A stretch of 64,000 nt of DNA from Aliamphritea spongicola. Its GTDB lineage: Bacteria; Pseudomonadota; Gammaproteobacteria; Pseudomonadales; Balneatricaceae. The notes below the pieces were generated by a model. That model made no database searches. It was not told the origin of the DNA and saw only the letters and a list, made by a program, of their open reading frames with translations. Of this stretch, positions 51,862 through 62,556 are shown one piece after another. The stretch is from contig AP025283.1 of assembly GCA_024347235.1 (NCBI GenBank), forward strand, positions 2,108,001-2,172,000. The letters run 5' to 3'. The position numbers and the translations under genes were made by a program. Within the stretch, counting starts at the first letter, position 1. Every line of letters begins with the position of its first letter.

Positions 51862-53151
51862 ATGACCACCGACACCACACGCCTGCTTGATGATTTGCAG
51901 CAACGCAACCTGATCGCCCAGAAATCCGGAGATGATGAGGGTTTCAGAGAGTATTTCTCGGAGCCGGGGCGGGTGGTGTATTGCGGATTCGACCCTACCG
52001 CCGACAGCCTGCACGTGGGGCATCTGGTACCGTTACTGATGCTCAAGCGGTTTCAGCTGGCGGGCCATAAACCGCTGGCACTGATCGGCGGAGCGACAGG
52101 TATGATTGGCGATCCGAGCTTTAAAGCCACGGAGCGCAGTCTGAACAGTGCCGGGCTGGTGGCTGAGTGGGTGACAAAACTGGGGCAGCAGATTAACGGT
52201 ATTCTCGACGCGGATACGCCGGACAGTGCTGCCCGTATCGTCAATAATGCTGACTGGATGGGCGGCATGGATGTACTGACGTTCCTGCGGGATGTTGGCA
52301 AGTATTTCTCTGTTAACAGTATGATCGGCAAAGAATCGGTGAAACAGCGGATTAACCGGCCGGAACAGGGCATTTCTTTTACGGAATTTTCCTACAGTTT
52401 GCTGCAGTCTTATGATTTTGCCGAGCTGAACCGTCGCTATGACTGTGCGTTACAGATTGGCGGGAATGATCAGTGGGGCAATATTACCGCCGGTATCGAC
52501 CTGACCCGGCGGATGAACCGGCAGCAGGTATTCGGTATGACCCTGCCGCTGATTACCAAATCAGACGGCACCAAGTTTGGTAAAACTGAATCCGGCACAG
52601 TATGGCTGGATCCGACAAAAACCTCACCGTACAGCTTTTATCAGTTCTGGCTGAACAGTGCCGATACCGATGTCTATGACTACCTGAAGTACTACACATT
52701 CCTCAGTGTTGAGGAGATTGGCTGCATTAAGGCAGAGGATGAACAGCGTAGCGCTAAGCCTGAGGCACAGCGGATCTTAGCAGAACAACTGACCTTACTG
52801 ATTCACGGCGAAGAAGGGCTGGTTCAGGCACAGCGTATATCCCAGGCAATGTTCAGCGGAGATCCCCGTTTACTGACGCCTGAAGAACTGCAACAACTGA
52901 GTCTGGATGGTGCGCCTACATTGGCGCTTGATTCTGATGTCGATCTGCAGGATACACTGGTTGCTGCAGGGTTGGCGGGTTCGAGAAGAATAGCCCGTGA
53001 GCTGATCGGTGCCGGTGCGGTGTTGTTAAACGGTGTGGTGGCTGAATCTGCTGATATCCGGCTGGACAAAGCGCAGGCACTGCACGGCCGGTACATTCTG
53101 ATCCGTAAGGGGAAGAAGCATTTTTGTCTGGTGGAGCTTAACCGACGTTAA
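51862..53151 (+). CDS. tyrS: Tyrosine-tRNA ligase
   Basis: 429 residues, intact. Class I synthetase: HIGH-type motif HVGHL (residues ~48-52), KFGKTES for KMSKS, and a C-terminal S4-like RNA-binding region ([17 protein letters not shown]). It attaches tyrosine to tRNA-Tyr and is a housekeeping gene. It is free of frameshifts, unlike its neighbours. Lies divergent from the aminotransferase with a 227-base gap. Confidence 0.95.
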   Translation: MTTDTTRLLDDLQQRNLIAQKSGDDEGFREYFSEPGRVVYCGFDPTADSLHVGHLVPLLMLKRFQLAGHKPLALIGGATGMIGDPSFKATERSLNSAGLVAEWVTKLGQQINGILDADTPDSAARIVNNADWMGGMDVLTFLRDVGKYFSVNSMIGKESVKQRINRPEQGISFTEFSYSLLQSYDFAELNRRYDCALQIGGNDQWGNITAGIDLTRRMNRQQVFGMTLPLITKSDGTKFGKTESGTVWLDPTKTSPYSFYQFWLNSADTDVYDYLKYYTFLSVEEIGCIKAEDEQRSAKPEAQRILAEQLTLLIHGEEGLVQAQRISQAMFSGDPRLLTPEELQQLSLDGAPTLALDSDVDLQDTLVAAGLAGSRRIARELIGAGAVLLNGVVAESADIRLDKAQALHGRYILIRKGKKHFCLVELNRR

Positions 53152-53172
53152 AGTCTGTGGTGGCTGCCAGTT

Positions 53173-53888
53173 CTACAACTGGCAGTTCTGGCTGTATACC
53201 AGGTTAGCCACTTCCGCTTTGCTGTTAACTGCCATTTTGCTGAAGATGTGTTGCAGGTGAGTTTTGATCGTCGCCAGGCTGCAGCACAAGTTCTGTGCAA
53301 TGGATTTATTGGGCAGGCCCTGAATGACCAGCTGTACCACCACCCGTTCTTTGGCCGTGAGCTGGTAGTTGTCGCAGAAGTCATCAAAGCTGGTTTGGGT
53401 CGGGGTGGAGAGGTTCTGTTCCAGAGAGTATTCGATAAAGCGGTGCAGGTGCTGAATCTTTTAAGATCTCCGCTCATCAGTTCCGGCTGGCCTTTAGAGG
53501 TAAACAGCGCCGCACCGGCAATCAGTTTGCCATCCACGTGGAAAAACAGTTCAACGATGTCCTGAATGCCCCAGGGAGTGACAAAATCCCGGTAATAAGG
53601 GTGGGTGTTGCGGCGGTAGGGCTGCACCAGATCGTTCATTTTCACCACGTCAGCATGGCTTTCTTTGAAGTTGGCCGGATAGAGAGGGTCTGACTTATAG
53701 AAGTCGGTCAGATATTCCCGGTGCATCAGCGGCTGCATTTGATGGTTCTTGTAACACATAGGCTTTGCGCGATCATCCAGCAGATAAGTAACCGCATGAC
53801 TGGCATCTGTGACGCCGGTTAGCAGCGTCAGGCATTCGTCCTGAAACTTATATAAGCCTGAAAGGCGTTGTTGATTGATCTGGCCCAT
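53173..53888 (-). CDS. LuxR-family transcriptional regulator (frameshifted)
   Basis: 238 residues after one frameshift near 53460 (A/C run). The C-terminal LuxR HTH (residues ~170-235) reads LTAKERVVVQLVIQGLPNKS, then AQNLCCSLATIKTHLQHIFS. The N-terminal ~150 residues look GAF-like and lack the AHL-binding-site residues I would expect. No luxI gene is present. It is divergent from the RTX toxin gene across a 657-base region, so it is the best candidate for its regulator. It ends 22 bases from tyrS. Confidence 0.8.
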
Positions 53889-54545
53889 AGCAGTTACCTC
53901 TAAGCATAAGCTGTACGTCTTACTATGAACTGAGATTAGCTTAATTGAAATAAAAAGTTAACATGTTAATTATAATTTTGTGATTATCTGCATCAGAAAA
54001 GTTAATGCATCTTTTCAGTGCACCGGATAGCAGATGTGAGGATTGGCAGGGCGGTTTGGCAGCCTGAAATGCACAGATGTTAATGAAGACGTTTTTATTC
54101 GCTTACTTATCAGACGTTTCAGTGTTTTAACGTTACTTTGTTGACCCCTGAGTCAGTCTCTTCTGTGTGAAGTGCTGCATCATAATGGTGCAGATATATA
54201 AGAAATATCGATTAATATATCACTTTTTTAATGCTTAATTCGCTCTTTGGTCTAATTGAAAGTTTTGTGTTTTTGTAAACGTTTTATTTTTCTCTGCAAG
54301 ATTAAACTTTTGTCTGGTTGCAATTTGTACACTCCTGAAACTCCTTCACTCCATACGTGGTGCCGGTTTGATCAAAAATCAGCCACTTTCAGAATGACTG
54401 ACCCGCAAGTCAGAATGTAATAAAAATGTAAAAAATCCGATATTTGTTGGTTTTCCTTAAAAACAGTCACTGGTCAATTTTTGACAGGTTAAGGAAAGCT
54501 GTCTTAGTCTCTGGCCTCCCATACCGTTCAGGAGACAATAATAAA
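53889..54545. promoter_or_regulatory. AT-rich regulatory region between LuxR-type gene and RTX toxin
   Basis: 657 bases without a supported gene, clearly more A/T rich than its surroundings. It holds the perfect palindrome TTAACATGTTAA at 53958-53969, close to the LuxR-type gene, and other A/T runs (around 54190-54290). The toxin start codon (54546) is preceded by GGAG. No sigma-54 element or EPS-regulon palindrome was found. Confidence 0.55.
53958..53969. promoter_or_regulatory. Palindrome upstream of the LuxR-type gene
   Basis: TTAACATGTTAA is a 12-base perfect palindrome 70 bases upstream of the LuxR-type start. It may be an autoregulatory operator, but no second copy was found. Confidence 0.35.
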
Positions 54546-57500
54546 ATGTCCGGTGATACCCGTAATGTGGCTGATAACAGTTTAATTTTTGGCGAGTTAT
54601 TCGAAAAACACTTCGGTGCAACTGATCAGGATTTGGTCCTCAGTTTGCTAATTCACTGCCTTCACTGCAGTCCTGGGGTGGTTCGGGATGGGCACAGGGC
54701 TTTAACAAGCCGGAAGGCCTGATCTGGGCATCATCGGCGGTATACCGAAAATTCAAAGATGATTTTGAATCCATTGGTGACGTTGGCGCTGTTGGTCGGA
54801 TGCGTGCTGATTTTCGGTATGGGGAGTATCTGGCTGATGCCTTGCGCGGCGTATCAGATCCTTCTGCTTATCAGGGGAAAACGGACGCATCTACTCAGTC
54901 TGCTATTGCTTCAAATGTATTCGCCACACTGGATTTCATTCCCAATCTGATTGATGCCTATACCAGCTATAAAATTGAATCTGCGTTCCGCGACATACGG
55001 GCCTTTCATGCGGATGGCGGGCATGACGGATATGGCTATAAAGAATCAGAGCTGGAGCAGTTAGCAACCGAACCGGATTTTGCCAAGTTGGTGGAGCTGC
55101 ACAAAGCGGTTCTGCAGCGTAAGCAGGATACCATCAGCGTTCAGCTTGCCAGCCTTGAGGCAACAGTAGCGGAAGCTCAGAAAGCCGTTGCCGATCAGAT
55201 TGCTGCGAAAGAATTACAGAAAGATGCATCGCTGGTGACCTATCTGGCGCTGGAAGCAGGGCATAGCCTGGGTATTGATGGTGAAATCGATGTAACTGAA
55301 TACATGATTTCAGAAGATCAGACCGCGCTTACCCAGAAGCAGGGCCGTATCGCTGAGATAGAAGCCCGTGCCGGAGATGACGGCACAATCACTCAGGAGC
55401 AGGCTGATGAGCTGGTGACATTGCGCAGCGAGACAGCAGACCTTGAGCAAACTCTGGTCCGCCGCAATGCTGAGCTTGAAAATTACCGTGAAACCAAGGT
55501 TCAGGTTGATAATCTGCTGCTTCAGGATGCCGATGCAATACAGCAGCAGATCGACAGTCATAAGACCAGCTATCAGAATCTGGGTGACGAAGTCTATCAA
55601 CTGATGAAAGACAAGGCTGCGTTGCCATATACCGATGAGTACAGCACCCAGCGTAAACAGCTGGAGACGAATCAGCAGAACATCGATATTGATCTTGCGG
55701 ATGCAAACTCTTCACTGGCAACCCATAAGTCTCAGGAGTTGCTGAAGTCAGGCCTGGCCATTGGCAGTAACCTGCTGACGGTTGCATCCAGTGCTGCCGG
55801 GCTGGCTAAAACCATTCAGGAAGATGGCAGTACTGTTGCGATTGCTCAGGCATCTACCGGACTGGGCGGATTTGTTGCGGACACGATTGCCAGCTTTATC
55901 GATTTGAGCAGCGCCAAGTCTGCCGGTAAGGCCAGTGCCGCATTTGGCGCGGTGGGTGCCGCGGCGGGTTTCTCGGCCAGCGTGGTCGGCATCACTGAAA
56001 TATCCAAGCAGCTTAATGACCCGAATATTTCTGCCGAACAAAAGAGTATCTGAAAGCCGAAATCGGTTTGCAGGGCGCGGTTGCTGGCTTATCTGCAGTG
56101 GCTGGTGGTCTGGCGGTTGCTCAGGCGCTGGTGAAAGCGGGCAGCACCGCGGCCACTACGCTGGGTAAAGCAGTACCGATTGTTGGTGCGATTGCTTCAG
56201 TGGCATCTGCAATTAACCCGGCCAAATGGTCTGAATTCAATGAAAAGCAGGACCGTATCGACAGCCTGAAGCAGAGCGATGATTACTCTGCAGATCTGCT
56301 GTCGGGTTTGCTTGACGATACGCTGGTGGCTGAAAAAGGATTCTATGGCGCAACCACGGCACTGAATGCGGTTACCGGGGTTGCCAGCGCAGCCCTGGCG
56401 GCAACCGGTGTGGGTGCCGGTGTTGCGGTGCTTGTAGGCTTAATTGGTGGGGCTATTTCAGCCATTGTCGGTGCATTCGAACAGGTTGCACTGGAAGATA
56501 TTGCAGATAAATACGCCGATAAAATCCGTCACCGGGATGACGGTTCAGAGCGTACCGTTGAGGAGTTCTTTAAGGGCAGTTTTGATCAGCAGCAGGAAAA
56601 GTCAAAGCAGGCTTATCAGGATGTACTGCAGGAGATCATCAATGATCAGGGCTTTGACAGTGCTGTGACGCTGGGAAGCCAGCTGTTGTCAGCGACGGAT
56701 CTGGAACTGGCTGCGAAAAGTAAAACCCGGGGCGAGCTGGAGAAAACAGCGCGGCATTACTTTGAAGAATATAAGGATGGCGGTGGCTGGCAGGATCAGA
56801 CTGTTCGCCTGGATGAGCGGGTGGGGATGATCATATCAATCTGCCGGATGCGGCCAACACCGCCAATCCGGAAAATGTTTATGTTTCTTTCCTGACACCG
56901 CTTCTGGCAAGTGGCGACCAGAGTACTTCGACCACGTCTACCGGTAAAAACAGTAATCATACGTCGGTCACAATCAGTGATCTGGCAGGCTGGGTGGTGA
57001 ATGACGGCGCCGGAAAGAATACTACCTTTAACATGAATCGGATCATTAACAGTGCTCAGGACCGGGCCGGTAATGATGTTTCAGTCGATTTCACGATCAA
57101 TGCCGGCGATGGCGATGACACCTTGTTCGCTTACGACAGCGAGATCACGTTTAACGGTGAAGGGGAACGGACACCGTTTCCTATACCAGTTTCGGTGCAG
57201 ATAACCTGGCTGGCGGGATAACCGTTAATAAAACCACAACCGGTATCAGTGTCGATAAAAGTCTTGCGGCCGGTTCGAAATATTACAAAGAGTCGATTGG
57301 CAGCTATGAAACTTCACACGGTAAACGTACGGAAACGGTTGAGTACCGTCAGGTAGAAGTGCTGGAGCGTGGCAATGTCACCAATGTTACGGATCAGTTC
57401 AGTGGCATTGAGATCATTCAGGGTTCTGCTAAAGATGACACCTTTAACCTGCTGACGGACACTGAAATCCTGCAGATTTTCGGCTTCGATGGCGACGACG

Positions 57501-60500
57501 TGATTTTTGCCGGTGAAAATACGGAAGTTATTTCCGGTGGTACCGGGAAAGATGTTATCCATATCAGTGATAACCTGCTGGCAAGCAAGACCGGTACGGA
57601 TCAGCTGTATGTGGATGGCGGTAAAGGGCACTCCGATACACTGGTTATCTCTCAGAATACCCTGTCTACTTTGGCTGAACAGCATGCTGCGGAACAAACC
57701 AATATCAGCATCGCTAATTCAGTTGCCGCCACTCTGGTAGGTGCCAGCGGCAACCTGCAATCAACCGCCAGCAGTCTGGCGACGATGCTGAACAAGGGTA
57801 ACCAGAATATCGCGCAGAATGTTGTGCTGAATGACATTGAGCGGGTACAGGTTGAACTGGAAGCTACACCGTCGGTGAATCCGGACAATGTGGACGGGAC
57901 AGGTATCTTTCAGACTGCTGCGCTCAACGGAGCACACGCGGGCAGCGCTAAACTCGACAGTCTTTATTACCTGTCTGATTACGAAGCCATTGTTAATTCC
58001 CAGCTTTCCAAAACCGCATCTCAGGAAGCATTTTACGGCCTTGAGAATGCCCGGGTTGCAAGCTATCAGAATGCGTCGGCCAGCAATCCGGCAGCACTGG
58101 AAGCCTGGGTACAGAGTCATACCGCGTCATCGGTGGCAGATGCCGACAAACTGAGCGGTGAAATAGCCGTTAATGAAATCAAACATATCAGCGGCAAGAT
58201 GTATGTGGTTGAAGGCCGCAGCTACTCTTTCCGGGAAGTGGTCGATGACTATGCCTACCTGACAATCGGTGGCCAGACCATCATCAGTGATACGGTGCAT
58301 AACAATGCCTCCACCGGGACTTATCAGGCGACGTCAACCGGTTTTGTGGACTTGGATTTTTATGTGCTGAACACCGGTGGCCCGGGGCACTATGACTTAC
58401 GGGGCCGGCTGGAAAACCCGCTGCCGGAAGATCTTGGCACCCTGCAGAATATTCAGACGCAGGTATTTCAGAATGCCAGTGTGACTGACCCTGCTGATCT
58501 GCCTGCCTTCGCCGCAGCCAACACCGGTACAGGCAATGCTTCTGTAGATCTCGCGGCGACCAATGCTGCCGGTACCCTGACAAAAATTACCGGACAGCTG
58601 GATGTTGTTGAAGGACAGGTATACAGCTTCCAGGCGCTGGGTGAAGTGGTCAGCTATCTGCGCATTGATAATAAAGAAGTTATCGGCAACGGCAGTGCCG
58701 CTTATCAGCAGCAGGGCAGTTTTAAAGCGACAGCAACCGGTACCGTGGCACTTGAATATTATGTCTACAGTGCAACGGTGCAGAACCATAATCTTGTCCA
58801 ACTGTTACAGAATGGTCCGGCGAACAGTACTGCTGATCTGAAGATTCTGAGCACCAGTGACTACAGCAATCTGCCGACATCTGACCTGTTGTATAACCAG
58901 GGCGATATTGTTGCGGAGCTGGGTGGCCGGCAGCCATCGGACAGGTCTCTCAGTGGCGATCTGACCGGCACCATTGCTACGGATTCGGCTAAACATATTC
59001 AGGCCAAACTGTATGTGGAAGCTGGCCATACCTATTACTTCACTGAAAAAACAGATGACTTCGTACATCTGATTGTTGATCAGCAGGTAATCCTGGATGA
59101 CCGGCAGTGGAACGTTACCACTGACGGTGCGTATCTTGCCCAGAAGAGCGGTTATGTTGATGTCGACTATTACGTCTTTAATGGACCGGGGCCGGGTAAC
59201 TATGAGCTGACGGTAACCGCCAGTGTTAACCAGACTCATACACCGACCAATACCAGCCCGACAGCCAGTGATAGCGACAGTAACAGCTATCCGCGCCTGT
59301 TTGTTACCCCTGAAGCAGAACAGCTGCCGAGCGATAAACTGTCAGTGGATGTTACCGCTGAAGGTATCGGTCACGGCGTGCAGGTGGTAGGCACAAACCT
59401 GAACAACGGCATTACTGGCAGCAGCCATGCCGATATTCTGTTCGGTCATGGTGGCAACGATACGCTGGAAGGCGGGCAGGGTGATGACATCCTGATCGGC
59501 GGTGCCGGTAAAGATACCTTTGTCTTTAAAGGCGATAACTTCGGCCATGATGTGATTGTCAATCTGGTGCAGGGCGATGCTGACCGGGATGAAATAATTT
59601 TTGAAGGCACCACCATGACGTCGATCTGGCTGTACCGGATGGGTGATCACCTGGTGGTGAAACCCAGTGATCAGGGGCTGTGGTGATCACACATGTGTTC
59701 GGTGCGAACGCAGTAGGTGATTTTGAACGCATTGTGTTCCGTGATCAGAACGGTAATGAGCCCTGGGTCTTCACACCGGAGCAGTTCGTTGCCGGCGGTG
59801 AGTATGAAAATATTCAGACGATATCAGCCGGCCATGCGGTGTATGACCGGATTATGGCCGGAGATGCGGCGGATGAGCTGGCGAAGGCTGAACAGAATGT
59901 CGCTAAATCCACCGATGAGTTGCTGGCTGAGTCCGAAGCGGCCAAGCGTCAGGCGCTGGTGGAAGCAGAGCTTGGCCGGAACGGTTTTGAACTGGGGGCG
60001 GAACTGCTTACTAACGGTGGTTTTGAAACGGCCGGAGGCTGGAGCCATCTAATGCGCTGGAATACTGGAACGACGGTTCCTACGGGGTTTATACCAGTGC
60101 CGACAGCCAGCGGTATATCGAGCTGGATCACGCAGGTGCTCTGGATTCGATCTCCCAGCAGTTTGCCGGTACCGCCGGTGATAAATATCTGCTGTCGTTT
60201 GATGTAGCCCGCCGGGGAAGCGGTAATGATGACTCGAATACCGTACAGGTGACTTTCAACGGCACTGTGCTGGGCAATTTCGTAGCACAGGGCAAAAACA
60301 TCTTCGAACGTTATGACCTGGTGGTAGATGCTGCAGCAATGAATACCCTGCAGTTCTCCGAAACCGCCAGCGGTAACGATACCGTAGGGCCGTTACTGGA
60401 TAATATTTCTGTCCGTAAGATAAATCAGGTGCAGGGTGAAAATCTGCTCAGCAACGGTGGCTTCGAGTTCTCGGGCGCGGTTGAATCTGAAGTGCACCGC

Positions 60501-61920
60501 GCCAGTATTGATGGTTGGCAGAGTGATAATGCGTTCCACTTGTTTGCAACGGCAAACAATGGTGTTACGCCACAAAATGGCTCTGAAGTGTATCTGAAAC
60601 TGGACCGGACCGATGCGGCCGACAGCATTACTGCTCAGGCAAATTTACAAACCGGTAAAAGCTACCGGGTTGAGTTTGATATTGCTGCCGATACCGGTGT
60701 CAGTAACGAGTCGAATGCGGTACAGGTCTTGCTGAATGGCGTTACCCTTGGGACGGCGTATGCAACAGGCAATGGCTGGCAAACGGTCAGCTTTAATGTT
60801 GAGGATCTGCCGGTGCAGATAAGCTGACAATTCGCGAGTTTGCCGGCGGTAACGACGGTGCCGGTGTCTATCTGGATAATGTGCGGGTCTTCCAGGATAC
60901 CGCCAGTAACCGGCTGAGCCTGGCCACCATCGGTGCCAGCCTGGTGCTTAATGGCAATTTCAGACTGATACACTGCCTGACGGCCAGAGCAGCCAGACAA
61001 CAGCTTCCGACTGGGCGTTGGGTAATGGCGCAATACTGGCCCAGAATCCTGCGGATAGCACCGATCAGGCGATCAATCTGGATGCAGTGTCCGGCTCACA
61101 GCAGGCTCATGTGGGGCAGCAATTTGATGCCGGTACCGGACAGGAGTATCAGCTTAGCTTCACGCTGGCCGGTCAGGGGACTGAGATCAGCAACACCGTT
61201 GAAGTATGGTGGAACGGTTCGCAGGTAGGGACTGCTTCGGTGGCTGCTAACCTCACCGAAACTTTCGAGTTCAGTGTGACGGGGGCTGAAGGCCATGACC
61301 TGTTACAGATCGTTGAAAGCAGTGTGGGTAATGATGGCGCAGGGCTGTATCTGGATGATGTCAGCCTGACGGCACTGGATTTACCAACAACATCTGAAGT
61401 TCTGTTGGGTGAAAACCTGCTGGAGAACGGTGACTTTGAAACCAATGGGTTTGACGGTAGCGGTGTAATACCTGTATCTGCGGTGACCGGCTGGGATTCT
61501 GCCGCCGGTAATCTGACCGTGGGTCAGGAAGATTATGCTGCACACGAATCAAGCCTGCGTGGCCGTTATCTTGAACTGGATCAGACGGCGAACAGTCAGG
61601 ATCAGGTCTGGCAGGATGTGGCCGCTGAAACCGGCAGTTACTACCGTCTCAGTTATGATCTGTGGAATGATCAGACAGGGGCTGCCGACGGCGCGCCGGA
61701 AATTCGCTGGAACAATGAACTGGTAACAGCGTACAGCGAGAATCAGTATGGCGAAGCGCGTCATTTTGAATACATCGTCAAAGGGGCTGACGGTATGGAC
61801 CGCCTGACGGTCACCGAAGCGGGTGGTAATGATGACGGGCAGGGTATCTATCTGGATAACTTCAGCCTGCAGTACATTGCTGCTGATAAGTATGATGAAT
61901 TTAACTTCACCTTCTCGTAA
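54546..61920 (+). CDS. Giant HlyA-type RTX cytolysin/adhesin (frameshifted)
   Basis: 2460 residues after adding eight bases (near 54637, 56048, 56828, 57165, 59680, 60046, 60822 and 60961); the sum is exactly in frame. Residues ~1-500 include a long coiled coil. Residues ~420-680 are Ala/Gly-rich hydrophobic segments like the HlyA membrane-inserting domain. Then come HlyA-like blocks (FLTPLLASGDQS, WVVNDGAGKNT, GKRTETVEYRQVEV). Degenerate RTX (GDGDDTL, GFDGDDV) are at ~850-1000 and canonical ones (GHGGNDTLEGGQGDD) at ~1630-1665. Three PA14-like repeats lie at ~1200-1560 and four jelly-roll-like units at ~1820-2460. It should be exported by a type I system, bind Ca2+ and insert into or bind other membranes. 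Confidence 0.85.
58156..59220 (+). repeat. Three PA14-like repeats in the RTX protein
   Basis: Three related units (about 58156-58410, 58560-58810 and 58968-59220) share the order hISGKhYVVEGxxYxF, a line like hLTIGGQxIhxD, GxYxAxxTGxVxLxxYV, and a Gly-Pro-Gly turn. This is the pattern of PA14/GLEYA-type carbohydrate-binding domains. Their sequence similarity is modest and was judged by eye. Confidence 0.6.
59998..61910 (+). repeat. Four jelly-roll-like NGGFE repeats at the RTX protein C-terminus
   Basis: Units of about 150 residues each begin ELLTNGGFE, NLLSNGGFE, SLVLNGNF and NLLENGDFE and end LLDNISV, YLDNVRV, YLDDVSL and YLDNFSL. Each has a central VxVxxNG segment and a GGNDDGxG-like motif. 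The pattern is that of CBM4/9 or DUF642-type beta-sandwich domains. They take up the last quarter of the protein. Confidence 0.7.
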
Positions 61921-61930
61921 ATCTCAGTTT

Positions 61931-61952
61931 GCGGGCCGGCTATCCGGCCCGC
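61931..61952 (+). other. Hairpin between RTX gene and hlyC
   Basis: GCGGGCCGG-CTAT-CCGGCCCGC is a perfect 9-bp GC-rich stem lacking a T run. It sits in the 53-base gap before hlyC and may reduce read-through or stabilise the toxin message. Confidence 0.45.
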
Positions 61953-61973
61953 ACATATTGCCGGAAACTGAAT

Positions 61974-62502
61974 ATGAATCAGAAACAGCTTCTTGATCTT
62001 GGCCGTATCTCCTGGCTTTGGCAGAACTCCGAACTCCATAAAGAATGGCAGGTGGGGGCAATGTCCCGCTATGTACTTCCTGCCGTTGCTTCTAATCAGT
62101 ATCTGATTATTGAGCATGAAGGTACCCCGGTGGCTTATTGCTCCTGGGCATTATTTGATGAGCAGGCCGAGTGAGTACGTGGTTGATCCGGCCAGCCTGT
62201 CTCCCCAGCGTTGGAATTGCGGTGAAAGGCTCTGGTTTATCGACTGGATTTCGCCTTTTAATCCGCGTTTTACCTGGATGCTGCGGGCAGAACTGAATAA
62301 CCGGTTTCCGGGGTATCTGGCCCGGGCAATGCGGGTTAAGAAAACCACGGATAAAGCCAGAATTGCATCCTTCTCCGGTAAGGGTCTCAGCAGAGAAGAA
62401 AGCCATGCACTGCGCCGCCAGTACTTTGCCGATATGGTGGAAGGTGTGCAGGAAGTTCAGCAGGCCGGTGCTGATATCAACGTTCATACCATATCTGGCT
62501 AG
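61974..62502 (+). CDS. hlyC: RTX toxin-activating lysine acyltransferase (frameshifted)
   Basis: About 175 residues after repair. Closely matches HlyC: LGRISWLWQNSELHKEW carries the catalytic His (HlyC His23), VLPAVASNQY and AYCSWA follow, and WFIDWISPF has the conserved Asp. It takes a fatty acyl group from acyl-ACP and adds it to lysines of the protoxin in the cytosol. The frame breaks near 62172 (GAGTGAG); this is not a plain homopolymer event. It lies downstream of the toxin gene, whereas canonical hly operons place hlyC first. It confirms the toxin as a member of the acylated pore-forming group. Confidence 0.92.
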
Positions 62503-62556
62503 AACAGCCAGTGACCGGGCCACGGAAGGCTGTGTCTTTGCAGGTACCTGATCTAA

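Noticed and set aside
53173..53888. AHL quorum-sensing receptor
   Set aside because: The HTH is LuxR-type, but the N-terminal domain lacks the residues expected for AHL binding and no luxI homologue is present.
62110..62502. A separate start for the C-terminal part of HlyC
   Set aside because: HlyC similarity runs through both frames, so a single broken gene is more likely than two.
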